Of a stretch of DNA of 64,000 bases, positions 36,986-47,705 are shown piece after piece. The stretch comes from Deferribacteres bacterium (lineage in GTDB: Bacteria > Zhuqueibacterota > Zhuqueibacteria > Zhuqueibacterales > Geothermadaptataceae). Position numbers and translations under genes: made by a program. Position 1 is the stretch's first letter, and each line of letters begins with the position of its first letter. Under the pieces are notes generated by a model. That model was given only the letters and a program-made list of their open reading frames with translations. It did not search any database and was not told the origin of the DNA. Location: assembly GCA_020633655.1 (NCBI GenBank), contig JACKDF010000006.1:372001-436000 (forward strand), written 5' to 3'.

Positions 36986-39727
36986 ATGAATCAGGAACGC
37001 TGGAATCGAGTGCAGCAGCTTTTTGAAGCGGCTTTGGAAAAAAACGAATCGGAACGAGATACGTTTCTCGAAGAAGTCTGCAAGGACGATGAGTCACTGA
37101 TTGCAGAAGTCCGGTCGCTGCTGCAGGCTGATGCTGAATCCCACAGTTTGTTGCAGGGACATGCCCTTGATGTGGTGGATTTGCCGATAGAAGAAAATTT
37201 TATTGGAAAAAAAGTGGGGCACTACGAAATCACCAAACAGATTGCTGTTGGTGGCATGGGTGCGGTGTATCTGGCCGAGCGTGCCGACGGGCAGTTCACC
37301 CAGACAGTTGCTTTGAAACTGATCAAACGGGGCATGGATTCAAACGCCATTCTCAAAAGGTTCCATTACGAACGGCAAATTTTAGCACGGCTGCAGCATG
37401 CAAACATCGCCCGTTTGCTGGATGGTGGATTGACCGATGATGGCACGCCCTATTTCACCATGGAATATGTGGATGGTCTGCCAATCGATCGCTATTGCCG
37501 TGAAAACGCGCTCAGCATCGTTGAAAGACTGCGTTTGTTTCAAACCGTGTGCGATGCCGTCGAATATGCCCACCGCAACTTAATCGTGCACCGTGATATT
37601 AAGCCGGGCAATATCTTTGTCACAAAAACCGGTGATGTTAAATTGCTCGATTTTGGCATTGCCAAATTGCTCGACGAGCATGATTCTGCTGAACCACTGC
37701 CACTTACTGTTGCTGGGAATCGCGTGATGACACCGGAGTATGCATCACCGGAACAAGTGCGAGGAGATGCTGTGACAACGCTTTCCGATGTTTACTCCCT
37801 TGGTGTTGTATTGTTTGAATTGCTGACCGGTGCACGACCGTATGAAATAGACGATCTCAGCCCGGCAGCAGTTGAAAAAATCGTCTGTGAAACCGATCCA
37901 CCAAAACCAAGCACGAAAATTACGCAGGGAAAAGACATTCCGGCAGGACATGCCAGGCAGAATAAGCGATTGTTGCGCGGCGACCTTGATAACATCTGTC
38001 TCCTAGCCATGCGCAATGAACCGCAGCGGCGTTATGGCTCAGTACAGGAATTTAATGAAGATATATCTCGCTATCTAACCGGACTTCCTGTTCAGGCTCT
38101 GCCGGCAACGCTGGCATATCGAAGTGGGAAGTTTATTAGCCGCCATAAATTGGGTGTCATAACAGCGACGGGTATCTTTGTTGTGCTGGTGGGGCTCATC
38201 ACATTTTATACTGTGCGTCTAGCGGACGAGCGCGATAAAGCGCAACTTGAAGCTGAAAAAGCCGCGCAAATTTCGCAGTTCGTCACCAGTCTGTTCGAAA
38301 TTTCCAATCCGGATGAGGCGAAAGGGCGCACCATTACCGCGCGTGAGTTGCTTGATCAGGGGGCTGCCAAAATCGAGAAAGAACTCGCAGCACAGCCGGA
38401 AGTGCAGGCACGCATGATGGAAGTGATCGGTGGGGTTTATCAGAATCTGGCACAGCTGTCCAAAGCGGATTCCCTGCTTCGAAAATCATTGCAGGTTCAG
38501 GAAAAGGTGCATGAAAAACCGACAGCGGAATACGGGCGGACACTGTGGATTCTCGGCAAAGTGCGCGCTCAACAAGGCGATTATACAGCTGCAGATTCGT
38601 TACAACGTTTATCGTTGCATATACGGGAACAGGTTTTAGGGAGTGAAAACGATGCTGTGGCGCAAAGTTTGAGCAGCCTGAGCAAAATTCAGTATCAAAA
38701 AGGAGATTATGCCGCCGCAGAGTCGCTGGCTACAAAGGCTTTAAATATACGCACGTCGCTTTTTGGCGATATTAACGCTGGAGTTGCTCTCAACCTGGAT
38801 GATTTGGGCTGGTTGGCACACGAGCAAAGTCACTTCGATGTCGCTGAACAACTTCATCGGCGTGCGCTCGCGATTCGACGGCAGGTTTTCGGTGAGGAGA
38901 ATCTTGAAGTTGCTGAAAGTTTGAATAATCTTGGTTCTGCTTTATATGGAAAAGGTGATTTGGCCGGTGCAGAGCCGTACATCCGCGAAGCCCTGGCGAT
39001 TCGGACGAAACTGCTGGGACCGGATCATCCGCAAACAACCTACAATCGCACCAATCTTGCGGTTATGCTTGAAGGGCAGGGGAAATTAGATGAGGCAGAA
39101 AGCATGTTTCGTGAGATTTATCGCACCCATGCGGCAAAACTTGGTGCGGATCATCCGGTTATTGCCGATGATTTGACGGATATCGGACGGGTTTTAGCAG
39201 CACAAGGTCATTTTGAGGAAGCAGAACCTTTGTTTCAAGAAGCTGCGCAATTGCATGCGAAAAACCGCGGACCGGAGCACTGGCTGGTGGCTTACACACT
39301 GAACAGTCTGGCGAACCTGCAGCACGAAAAAAACGATCTTTCAGCCGCTGCAACAACGTATCAAGAAGCACTGACGATTTATGGCAAAGCATTCCCCGAA
39401 GCAAATCAATATGTCGCCGTGACAATGATCGGATATGGTTCGGTTTTACTGGATCAGGAAAACGGTGAGAAGGCATTTCCTTATTTAAGTGATGGATTGA
39501 CGATTTTCGAGAATTCGCTTCCTGCGACGCACTGGCGGGTTGCGGCGGCACAGGTGGAACTCGGAAGGTGTTATTTATTGCTTAAAAAGTATTCCGCAGC
39601 GGATTCACTTTTACAAACCGGGTATCAGTCTCTGGTAAAAACACGCGGCGATGCAGACAAGTTCACAAAAAAAGCACAAAAGTTTTTAACCTCGGTGCAA
39701 CAGAAAATGAACAAAGACAGGCATTAG
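36986..39727 (+). CDS. Membrane Ser/Thr protein kinase with TPR repeats
   Basis: 913 residues. The N-terminal ~75 residues (MNQERWNRVQQLFEAALE) are the regulatory segment common in this family. The kinase domain (~80-370) has the glycine loop VGGMGAVYL, Lys111 in ALKLIK, HRDIKPGN (~204) and DFG (~224). A transmembrane helix is at ~388-410. Residues ~430-900 carry about ten TPR_10/12-type repeats with the pattern A-x-x-L-N-N-L-G, which should face outside the membrane. It probably transduces an external protein signal and controls the ECF factor encoded just upstream. Confidence 0.92.
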   Translation: MNQERWNRVQQLFEAALEKNESERDTFLEEVCKDDESLIAEVRSLLQADAESHSLLQGHALDVVDLPIEENFIGKKVGHYEITKQIAVGGMGAVYLAERADGQFTQTVALKLIKRGMDSNAILKRFHYERQILARLQHANIARLLDGGLTDDGTPYFTMEYVDGLPIDRYCRENALSIVERLRLFQTVCDAVEYAHRNLIVHRDIKPGNIFVTKTGDVKLLDFGIAKLLDEHDSAEPLPLTVAGNRVMTPEYASPEQVRGDAVTTLSDVYSLGVVLFELLTGARPYEIDDLSPAAVEKIVCETDPPKPSTKITQGKDIPAGHARQNKRLLRGDLDNICLLAMRNEPQRRYGSVQEFNEDISRYLTGLPVQALPATLAYRSGKFISRHKLGVITATGIFVVLVGLITFYTVRLADERDKAQLEAEKAAQISQFVTSLFEISNPDEAKGRTITARELLDQGAAKIEKELAAQPEVQARMMEVIGGVYQNLAQLSKADSLLRKSLQVQEKVHEKPTAEYGRTLWILGKVRAQQGDYTAADSLQRLSLHIREQVLGSENDAVAQSLSSLSKIQYQKGDYAAAESLATKALNIRTSLFGDINAGVALNLDDLGWLAHEQSHFDVAEQLHRRALAIRRQVFGEENLEVAESLNNLGSALYGKGDLAGAEPYIREALAIRTKLLGPDHPQTTYNRTNLAVMLEGQGKLDEAESMFREIYRTHAAKLGADHPVIADDLTDIGRVLAAQGHFEEAEPLFQEAAQLHAKNRGPEHWLVAYTLNSLANLQHEKNDLSAAATTYQEALTIYGKAFPEANQYVAVTMIGYGSVLLDQENGEKAFPYLSDGLTIFENSLPATHWRVAAAQVELGRCYLLLKKYSAADSLLQTGYQSLVKTRGDADKFTKKAQKFLTSVQQKMNKDRH

Positions 39728-39809
39728 GCGATTCCCGTTACTCCCGTCGAAGCAACCTGTAAGTATTGAGTAAAGCTTTCTTTAGCGATGTGCGAAACTC
39801 TGAATAATA

Positions 39810-40478
39810 TCAATTAATTCTTATCATTTTAAATTGTGAACGTTCGCATACGAATGCCGCGATAAATCCATCGAAAAGCACGGCTTGCCCCCAATAGGGT
39901 GTGTCTGTTTTGTGGTATTGCATTTTAAAAGTGAATTGCTCCGTATCCTTTTTTAGTTCAACGACTTCGACAGCCCGTGTATCGAGCCGCAAACCCTCAC
40001 GCAGTGCTTTGACGGTGGCTTCTTTTGCAGTCCAAATGAAATTGGCATAGAGGGCGCTATTGTTAAATTTTTGCACAAGCACATTTTCATTTGTGGTGAA
40101 ATAATCGCTCATGAATACTTTTGATCGCGGTTCAACGAACTCCAGATCACATCCCATTTTCATATCGCTGTCCGTTAAGGCAGCAATCGCAAAATGTTCC
40201 CGGTGGCTGAGGGAAATCGTTTGTCGAACCGGTTGTGCATCGAAATAGAGTTCCGGTGCACCGTCTCCTGCAGCGAAGATTTCAATTCTGAGAAAATCTG
40301 GAAAGGAAATGTGCAGGAAATGTGCGGCCAGTTTTTTCATTGTCCAGCGGCCAAGCACCCAATCCTGTCTTCGTTTTTCAATTCGAAAACTGCTGTATTT
40401 TTCGTGTTCCTGCTGTGATAACCATGTAGGATTGTGTGGTACATCACTGTTCGATTGTCTCATCCAGTAAATATTCAT
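39810..40478 (-). CDS. 4'-phosphopantetheinyl transferase (Sfp/HetI type)
   Basis: About 222 residues from the ATG at 40478; the start is not well supported by a ribosome site and a frame eleven codons longer exists. The enzyme transfers the CoA phosphopantetheine arm to carrier proteins. The Mg-binding motif GCDLE gives Asp111 and Glu113, and the second motif WTAKEA gives Trp149, Lys152 and Glu153; LSHREHFA is the conserved His region. No carrier-protein gene is adjacent. Confidence 0.9.
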   Translation of the reverse strand: MNIYWMRQSNSDVPHNPTWLSQQEHEKYSSFRIEKRRQDWVLGRWTMKKLAAHFLHISFPDFLRIEIFAAGDGAPELYFDAQPVRQTISLSHREHFAIAALTDSDMKMGCDLEFVEPRSKVFMSDYFTTNENVLVQKFNNSALYANFIWTAKEATVKALREGLRLDTRAVEVVELKKDTEQFTFKMQYHKTDTPYWGQAVLFDGFIAAFVCERSQFKMIRIN

Positions 40479-41261
40479 GGGCGAAGATAATGCCCTTGCA
40501 TTTCTAATCAAATAGTTTACTTTCCCGCCGCTTTCATTCAGAAAAGAAAACCGGCTTTTCTAACAAAACTCACCGTTTGTAATTGAAAAATTTGATTCTG
40601 CTAAAGGAATGATATGGGCGAGCTTTCATCGATTATGACGGGGATAAAAGTCGTGGTCCCCGTCGGTCGCCGTTGCGGAAGCTGCTGTGAGCATTTCCAC
40701 AACAAGAATCCAGGAGTTATCGTTATTCATCCCTCGATATCTCAGACTGAATGAATAATAATTTGCTTTATTCGTTAACATACGGATTGGACAGGGGATG
40801 ATACTCCCTGTCCATCGTTCCCGTTGCATATTGTGTGAATAAAGCAGGTTAATAGAAAAATTAATAATTTATGAGTTTATTAAACAAATGTGTGCCATCG
40901 AAAGTCTTTGATTTATCGATTAGATTAAAAGAACTAAATTGGAATATTTTAACCGATTATCGAATTTTTTTAGCTAAAGTATGTTTGATTTTTAAAAAAA
41001 TAAAAGAAAATGCTATTTTTATTTAATAAAATTTCTAAAAAGAAATTGCATTTCTATGATTTTCACATTAGATTATTTTAATTTGTTTGCAAAGAAACGA
41101 AAAATAAAACCACAGTTTGAAGTACGGCACCCTCACTGAGTTCGGTACCCCTTCCAGAGATAACCTCAAACAGAATTACAAGCGAATAATTATCCCATTT
41201 TTAAAACCGCGGCCTGGATGGTGTATCAAGCATGGGATTTTTAGCGATAAAGGAGTGAGAT
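40479..41261. other. Long AT-rich intergenic region upstream of gltB
   Basis: 783 bases between the transferase and gltB. It includes an imperfect palindrome at 40788-40812 (GGACAGGG and CCCTGTCC arms) that resembles the one at 36109. The last 20 bases carry the AAGGAG ribosome site of gltB. No frame here is convincing. Nitrogen-responsive control of gltB probably acts here, but I see no motif that I can name. Confidence 0.5.
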
Positions 41262-44200
41262 ATGGAATCTCATAAAACAAAGCTTCCCTATGGGCGGCCA
41301 CCAAAACAAGGATTGTATGATCCACGTTTTGAGCATGACGCCTGCGGTATGGGCTTTATTGTGAATATAAAAGGTCAGAAATCCAATAAAATGGTTGGCC
41401 AGGCACTCACGGTCCTGAATAATCTCACCCACCGCGGAGCTGCGGGCGCTGATCCGAAAACCGGTGACGGCGCCGGGATGTTAATTCAGGTGCCGCACAA
41501 GTTTTTTAAGCGAGAATGTGCAAAACTTGGATTCGAATTGCCCGAATTCAGCCATTATGGCGTCGGGATGTGCTATTTTTCTCCGGAAATAAAAGAACAG
41601 AAAATTGCCAAAGCGCTTTTTGAAAAAATCGTTGCCGAAGAAGAGCAAACTGTGCTGGGTTGGCGTGTTGTACCGACTGACGGCTCTGATCTTGGTAAAG
41701 CAGCACGTGAATCCGAACCGGCGGTGCTGCAGGTTTTTATCGAACGCAATCCCGCCATCACCGACGATATGGCTTTTGAGCGCAAGCTTTATGTTATTCG
41801 CAAACGGGTACGCAATGCGATTCATTCTGAAAAAGTACCGGGTGGCGATTATTTTTATGTGAGTACGCTGTCGTACAAAACTATCGTGTATAAAGGTATG
41901 TTGCTCAGCGAACAATTGGAAGCGTTCTATCCCGACCTCAGTGATCCCGATGTTGAAACAGCACTGGCGCTGGTGCATTCGCGTTTCAGCACAAATACTT
42001 TTCCCAGTTGGGATCGCGCGCATCCCTATCGATTCATCACCCACAATGGTGAAATTAATACGCTGCGTGGCAACGAAAACTGGATGTTTGCGGGGCAATC
42101 GCTTTACGAATCGCCCCTCTTCGGCGACGACATGAAAAAAATTATGCCGATCATTGATCCCAATGGAAGCGATTCGTCAAAATTTGATAACACCCTCGAA
42201 TTTCTGCATTTGACCGGTCGTTCAATTCCCCATGCTATCATGATGATGATTCCCGAACCGTGGTCAAAACATAAAACAATGTCCCCGGAAAAGCATGCAT
42301 TCTATGAATACCATGCCATGTTGATGGAACCGTGGGATGGACCGGCTTCCATAGGTTTTACCGATGGAATTTCGCAAGTCGGAGCAGTTTTGGATCGTAA
42401 TGGTCTGCGCCCGTCGCGCTATTATATCACCAAAGACGATACTGTTATTCTCGCATCTGAAGTTGGTGTTTTGGATATTGCACCGGAGGACGTTGTTGCC
42501 AAGGGGCGTCTCGAACCGGGCAAAATGTTTCTCGTCGATATAAAGGAAGGGCGGATTATCGAAGATGAGGAGCTGAAACGAAAAATGGCGAGCGAGTATC
42601 CTTACCAGGAATGGATAGATCAATACATGCTGCGATTGCGGGAGCTGCCGGAATCGAAAATCCAGCGGATTCCTTTGCCGGATCACAAAACCGTGCTGCA
42701 GCACTTGCGCGCTTTTGGTTACACAACGGAAGATTTGCGCATTCTTCTCGGTCCGATGGCGCTCAATGGAATCGAGCCGCTTGGTGCAATGGGGAATGAT
42801 GCACCACCGGCGGTACTTTCGAACAAATCGAAGCTGCTTTATAATTATTTCAAGCAGCTTTTTGCCCAGGTGACCAATCCGCCCATCGATTCCATTCGTG
42901 AAGAATTGGTTACGGGTACGGAAGTATTTATTGGTACTGAGCGTAATATGCTCGATCCAAAACCGGAAAACTGCCGCCAAATTAAACTGGATTCCCCTAT
43001 TCTCACGAACCAGGAATTGGCCAAGCTGCGCCACATAAAACAACCGAGCTATCAAGCCAAAACGTTGCCAATTTTGTTTGATGTCGACAACAATGGTCTC
43101 GGCTTGGAAAAAGCTATGGATGAATTGTGTCAAAAAGCAGATGAAGCCATCCTGAACGGGACGAATATCATCATTTTATCGGATCGCAAGATCAATGTTA
43201 AACAAGCGGCAATTCCAGCACTGCTCGCGGTTTCCGGTTTGCATCACCATTTAATTCGCAATGAAACGCGAACACAGGTCTGTATTGTGCTCGAATCTGG
43301 TGAACCACGGGAGGTGCATCACTTCGCCACGCTGATTGGTTACGGCGTTTCCGCCGTCAATCCTTACATGGCCTTCGAAGCGATCGATGATATGATTCGG
43401 GAAAATACCCTTGATATCCAACCGGAAAAAGGTATTCAGAACTATATAAAAGCCTGCATTAAAGGCGTTGTTAAAACGCTTTCCAAGATGGGCATTTCGA
43501 CAATCCAGAGTTATTGCGGTGCGCAGATTTTTGAAGCCCTCGGTCTCTCAGATGAATTTGTCGACCGTTATTTCACCTGGACAGCCTCACGCATCGGTGG
43601 GATCGGTATCCCGGAAGTTGCAGAAGAAGTGGCAAAACGCCACAAAAAAGCTTTCCCGACCCGGCACACTTTTCACCCGGGTTTGTGGGAAGGCGGTGAA
43701 TTCAAATGGCGGAAAAAAGGCGAGCATCATGCTCTTACGCCGGAAACGATTTACTATCTGCAAAAATCAGCACGCACAAATGACTATGAAACTTATAAAC
43801 TATTCGCCAAACTGATTAACGATCAATCGGAAAAGTTGTTGACGCTGCGTGGTCTGATGAATTTTAAATTGAATGGCAGTACTATTTCAATCGATGAAGT
43901 TGAACCGGTTGACTCCATTGTAAAGCGTTTTAAATCCGGCGCCATGTCCTACGGCTCGATCAGCAAGGAAGCTCATGAAACACTGGCTATTGCCATGAAC
44001 CGTTTGGGTGGAAAAAGCAACACTGGCGAAGGTGGAGAAGATCCGGCCCGCTGGATTCCCGATGAAAATGGCGACTTGCGACGCAGCGCAATCAAGCAGG
44101 TTGCCTCCGGCCGCTTTGGCGTGACCAGTGAATATTTGGTCAACGCCGATGAAATTCAAATCAAAATGGCGCAGGGAGCCAAACCTGGGGAAGGCGGCCA

Positions 44201-45887
44201 GCTTCCGGGTAAAAAAGTCTATCCCTGGGTAGCCAAAGTGCGCCATTCCACGCCGGGTGTGGGATTGATTTCCCCGCCGCCCCATCACGATATTTATTCC
44301 ATCGAAGATTTGGCTGAATTGATCCACGATTTGAAAAATGCCAACCGCCATGCCCGCATCAACGTGAAACTGGTTTCTGAAGTTGGCGTTGGAACCATCG
44401 CAGCCGGTGTGGCTAAAGCCCATGCGGATGTCATTCTCATCTCGGGATATGATGGCGGCACGGGCGCTTCACCCCAGAGCAGCATCAAACATGCGGGATT
44501 ACCCTGGGAATTGGGACTGGCCGAAACGCACCAGACGCTGGTACTCAACGAATTACGGGATAGGGTCGTGGTTGAAACCGATGGCGGTTTACGTACAGGC
44601 CGGGATGTTGTGATCGCAGCATTGCTTGGTGCAGAAGAATTTGGCTTTGCCACCGCGCCATTGGTCACCCTCGGCTGCACGATGATGCGGGTTTGCCATC
44701 AGGACACCTGCCCGGTGGGAGTTGCGACGCAGAATCCGGAATTGCGCAAGAAATTTACGGGGAAGCCGGAGTACGTCGTCAATTATCTGCGCCACATTGC
44801 TCAGGAGATGCGCGAAATTATGGCGCAGCTCGGCTTCCGGACAATTACTGAAATGATCGGCCGCAGCGATGTGCTGGAACCGCGTCCGAAAAATGGCTAC
44901 TGGAAAGCCGCCGGTGTCGATCTGAAAAATATTCTTTACCAGCCTGACATGCCTGCAGAAGTCGGGCGGTTTGCGCAGCGAAAACAAGATCACGGATTGG
45001 AAAAATCCCTCGACATGACCAAACTCATGAAAGCGTGCAAGCCGGCAATCGATAAAGGTGAAAAGGTGCGTCTCGAGTTGCCAATTAAAAATACCGACCG
45101 GGTGGTTGGTACCATCCTCGGAAGTGAAATCAGCAGAAAATACGGCAGCGCAGGATTGCCCGAGGACACAATCGAGTTAAATTTCACCGGTTCTGCGGGA
45201 CAAAGCTTTGGCGCCTTTGTGCCAAAAGGAATGACTCTCAAACTTGAGGGCGATGCAAACGACTACGTCGGAAAAGGGTTATCTGGCGGGAAAGTGATCA
45301 TAAAACCTTCTGCGAAAGCCGCTTTTGCTGCGGAAGACAATATTCTGATTGGCAATGTGGCTTTTTATGGCGCGACCAGCGGCGAAGCCTATTTGCGCGG
45401 TGTTGCTGGCGAACGTTTCTGTGTGCGAAACAGCGGTGTCACGGCAGTTGTGGAAGGTGTTGGTGACCACGGATGCGAATACATGACCGGTGGCCGCACG
45501 GTAATTCTCGGCAAAACCGGACGGAATTTCGCAGCCGGGATGAGCGGTGGCGTCGCCTACATTCTGGATGAAATTGGCGATTTTGCCATGAAACGCTGCA
45601 ATATGGAAATGGTGCATATTTATCCCGTAAGGTTCGAAAAAGACGGTGCTGAATTAAAAGCGCTGGTCGCAAAACACAGGGATGTTACCGGCAGTATTGT
45701 TGCCAAACGATTGCTCGAAAACTGGGAAGCCATTTTTCCAAAATTTGTCAAAGTCGTTCCCAGGGATTTTAAACGCATGCTTGATCTCATCGAACAGGAA
45801 AAAGAAAAAGGTCACGATGACGAAGAAGCCGTCATGAAGGCTTTTGAAGCCAATAAAAATGATGTTTCAAGAGTGAGTGGCAATTAA
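41262..45887 (+). CDS. gltB: Glutamate synthase, large subunit
   Basis: 1541 residues, normal for the family. It forms glutamate from glutamine and 2-oxoglutarate, with reductant from GltD. Cys28 (HDACGMGF) becomes the N-terminal nucleophile of the class II amidotransferase domain after removal of a 27-residue leader. The central and FMN-binding domains include GGTGASPQSSIKHAG, and the 3Fe-4S ligands lie in CTMMRVCHQDTCPVG. A GXGXG beta-helix domain follows at the C-terminus (for example GKGLSGGKVIIKP). The ribosome site AAGGAG precedes the ATG. gltD follows 61 bases downstream. Confidence 0.97.
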   Translation: MESHKTKLPYGRPPKQGLYDPRFEHDACGMGFIVNIKGQKSNKMVGQALTVLNNLTHRGAAGADPKTGDGAGMLIQVPHKFFKRECAKLGFELPEFSHYGVGMCYFSPEIKEQKIAKALFEKIVAEEEQTVLGWRVVPTDGSDLGKAARESEPAVLQVFIERNPAITDDMAFERKLYVIRKRVRNAIHSEKVPGGDYFYVSTLSYKTIVYKGMLLSEQLEAFYPDLSDPDVETALALVHSRFSTNTFPSWDRAHPYRFITHNGEINTLRGNENWMFAGQSLYESPLFGDDMKKIMPIIDPNGSDSSKFDNTLEFLHLTGRSIPHAIMMMIPEPWSKHKTMSPEKHAFYEYHAMLMEPWDGPASIGFTDGISQVGAVLDRNGLRPSRYYITKDDTVILASEVGVLDIAPEDVVAKGRLEPGKMFLVDIKEGRIIEDEELKRKMASEYPYQEWIDQYMLRLRELPESKIQRIPLPDHKTVLQHLRAFGYTTEDLRILLGPMALNGIEPLGAMGNDAPPAVLSNKSKLLYNYFKQLFAQVTNPPIDSIREELVTGTEVFIGTERNMLDPKPENCRQIKLDSPILTNQELAKLRHIKQPSYQAKTLPILFDVDNNGLGLEKAMDELCQKADEAILNGTNIIILSDRKINVKQAAIPALLAVSGLHHHLIRNETRTQVCIVLESGEPREVHHFATLIGYGVSAVNPYMAFEAIDDMIRENTLDIQPEKGIQNYIKACIKGVVKTLSKMGISTIQSYCGAQIFEALGLSDEFVDRYFTWTASRIGGIGIPEVAEEVAKRHKKAFPTRHTFHPGLWEGGEFKWRKKGEHHALTPETIYYLQKSARTNDYETYKLFAKLINDQSEKLLTLRGLMNFKLNGSTISIDEVEPVDSIVKRFKSGAMSYGSISKEAHETLAIAMNRLGGKSNTGEGGEDPARWIPDENGDLRRSAIKQVASGRFGVTSEYLVNADEIQIKMAQGAKPGEGGQLPGKKVYPWVAKVRHSTPGVGLISPPPHHDIYSIEDLAELIHDLKNANRHARINVKLVSEVGVGTIAAGVAKAHADVILISGYDGGTGASPQSSIKHAGLPWELGLAETHQTLVLNELRDRVVVETDGGLRTGRDVVIAALLGAEEFGFATAPLVTLGCTMMRVCHQDTCPVGVATQNPELRKKFTGKPEYVVNYLRHIAQEMREIMAQLGFRTITEMIGRSDVLEPRPKNGYWKAAGVDLKNILYQPDMPAEVGRFAQRKQDHGLEKSLDMTKLMKACKPAIDKGEKVRLELPIKNTDRVVGTILGSEISRKYGSAGLPEDTIELNFTGSAGQSFGAFVPKGMTLKLEGDANDYVGKGLSGGKVIIKPSAKAAFAAEDNILIGNVAFYGATSGEAYLRGVAGERFCVRNSGVTAVVEGVGDHGCEYMTGGRTVILGKTGRNFAAGMSGGVAYILDEIGDFAMKRCNMEMVHIYPVRFEKDGAELKALVAKHRDVTGSIVAKRLLENWEAIFPKFVKVVPRDFKRMLDLIEQEKEKGHDDEEAVMKAFEANKNDVSRVSGN

Positions 45888-45948
45888 AAATAAAAAAATG
45901 AAAATTAGCACGCGGATTGTTTTTCACCCGCGGGCAAGGAGATAGATT

Positions 45949-47460
45949 ATGGGAAAACCAACTGGTTTTATGGAATATGAACGTGAGTTGCCGAAAGACC
46001 GGTCGCCACGGGAGCGTATTAAAGACTGGAATGAATTTCATCTGCCAATGGCGAATGAGAAATTGCAAATACAAGGCGCCCGGTGTATGGATTGCGGCAT
46101 CCCTTTTTGCCAGACGGGAGAAATTATTAATCGTGCCGCCTCAGGTTGCCCATTGGGCAATTTAATTCCGGAATGGAATAACCTGATTTATGAAAATCGC
46201 TGGAAAGAGGCCTATTACCGGCTGACGAAGACCAATAATTTTCCGGAATTTACCGGGCGTGTCTGCCCGGCGCCCTGCGAAGGTTCCTGTTGTCTTGGCA
46301 TTAATGAGCCGCCGGTGACCATTTGCAATATCGAATACAGTATTATCGAGCGGGCATTTAAAGAAGGCTGGGTGAAACCACAACAAACGGATGTACGCAC
46401 CGGCAAACGGGTTGCGATTGTGGGTTCCGGTCCTGCGGGTTTGGCTTGCGCCGATCAGCTCAACAAAGTTGATCACAACGTCACGGTTTATGAACGTTCG
46501 GATCGCATTGGCGGGTTACTGATGTATGGTATTCCCAATATGAAACTCGATAAAAACGTTGTTGAGCGGCGAATTAATCTCATGCAACAGGAAGGCGTGC
46601 TTTTTTTGACCAACACAGAAATTGGCAAAGACATTCTCGCCTCGCAACTGCTTGAAGAATACGACGCCGTCGTTCTTTGCAGTGGGTCGACAAAACCCCG
46701 GGACCTCGCTGTGGAAGGCCGGGATGCAGGCGGTATTCATTTCGCGATGGAATTCCTCCACGGTAACACGAAAAAGTTACTCGATGAGCGCGGCAATGCA
46801 ACTCCGGATGAGGAATTGACGATCAACCGGCCTTATATTTCGGCTAACGGAAAAGATGTTATCGTCATCGGTGGGGGGGATACCGGTACGGACTGCGTGG
46901 GAACTTCGCTGCGGCATGGCTGCAAGAGTGTCACTCAGTTCGAAATTTTAAGCAAGCCGCCCCTGGAACGAACCGCCGACAACCCATGGCCGGAATGGCC
47001 GCGCATTTTTCGTGTCGATTATGGCCAGGAAGAAGCCACCGTCCTCCAGGGTGAAGATCCCCGGAAATTTGATATTCTCACGAAAAAATTTGAAAAATTC
47101 GAAAGTGGCAATGTCAAAGCCATTCACACCGTGCAAATTGACTGGATAAAGGGAAAGACGGAGGGCCCGCCATTCCGGGAAATTCCGGGAACGGAAAAAG
47201 TATGGCCGGCCCAGCTTGTGTTGCTGGCTCTCGGTTTCACCGGGCCCGAGGACCCCATTGCCAGGGAACTGGATATTGCGTGCGATGAGCGTTCAAACAT
47301 TAAAGCGGAATATGGAAAATTCCATACCAGCATTCCCGGTGTCTTTGCCGCTGGTGATGCCCGCCGCGGTCAAAGTCTGGTTGTTTGGGCGATTCATGAG
47401 GGCCGGGAAGCCGCGCGCGAAGTGGACCGCTATTTGATGGGCGAAACGGAGTTGCCGTAG
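45949..47460 (+). CDS. gltD: Glutamate synthase, small subunit
   Basis: 503 residues. It carries electrons from NAD(P)H through FAD and 4Fe-4S clusters to GltB. The N-terminal cluster region shows CMDCGIPFCQ, then GCPLGN and CPAPCEGSCCLG. The FAD Rossmann motif is VAIVGSGPAGLACAD (~150) and the pyridine-nucleotide motif is VIVIGGGDTGTDC (~305). It has an AAGGAG ribosome site. It is the last normal core gene before the integron: the array's outer attC lies ~147 bases beyond its stop. Confidence 0.97.
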   Translation: MGKPTGFMEYERELPKDRSPRERIKDWNEFHLPMANEKLQIQGARCMDCGIPFCQTGEIINRAASGCPLGNLIPEWNNLIYENRWKEAYYRLTKTNNFPEFTGRVCPAPCEGSCCLGINEPPVTICNIEYSIIERAFKEGWVKPQQTDVRTGKRVAIVGSGPAGLACADQLNKVDHNVTVYERSDRIGGLLMYGIPNMKLDKNVVERRINLMQQEGVLFLTNTEIGKDILASQLLEEYDAVVLCSGSTKPRDLAVEGRDAGGIHFAMEFLHGNTKKLLDERGNATPDEELTINRPYISANGKDVIVIGGGDTGTDCVGTSLRHGCKSVTQFEILSKPPLERTADNPWPEWPRIFRVDYGQEEATVLQGEDPRKFDILTKKFEKFESGNVKAIHTVQIDWIKGKTEGPPFREIPGTEKVWPAQLVLLALGFTGPEDPIARELDIACDERSNIKAEYGKFHTSIPGVFAAGDARRGQSLVVWAIHEGREAAREVDRYLMGETELP

Positions 47461-47485
47461 ATTTTTTTAAAGCGAAGAGATGTGA

Positions 47486-47514
47486 CGGCATTCTTGCTCA
47501 TATGCAGGAATGCC
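47486..47514 (+). terminator. Hairpin after gltD
   Basis: A 12-bp near-perfect stem (CGGCATTCTTGC and GCAGGAATGCCG) is centred ~40 bases after the gltD stop. No T run follows, so the terminator call is tentative. Confidence 0.4.
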
Positions 47515-47606
47515 GCATTAAAGGTGTTTATTTCGTATTTCGTTGGCAATTCAGGCTTGAGTGAATGGGAAGTGGTTTATTGGGTTGATATTGGGGAATT
47601 AAATAA

Positions 47607-47700
47607 CGACTTGGTATAAGGTGATTTGCCACTGTAAAAACTTCAAACCTGAAATCATGCCCCGCGTGGCAAATTCACCTTAATACCCGTGTTAGCAGGC
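47607..47700 (-). other. attC1, cassette recombination site
   Basis: On the minus strand it runs from CTAACACGGGTATTAAGGTG to CACCTTATACCAAGTCGTTA. Inner arms AAGGTGAATTTGCCAC and GTGGCAAATCACCTT pair with one extra-helical base. It starts 6 bases after the stop of the cassette-1 gene and is the outermost site of the array. Confidence 0.8.
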
Positions 47701-47705
47701 CCTTT

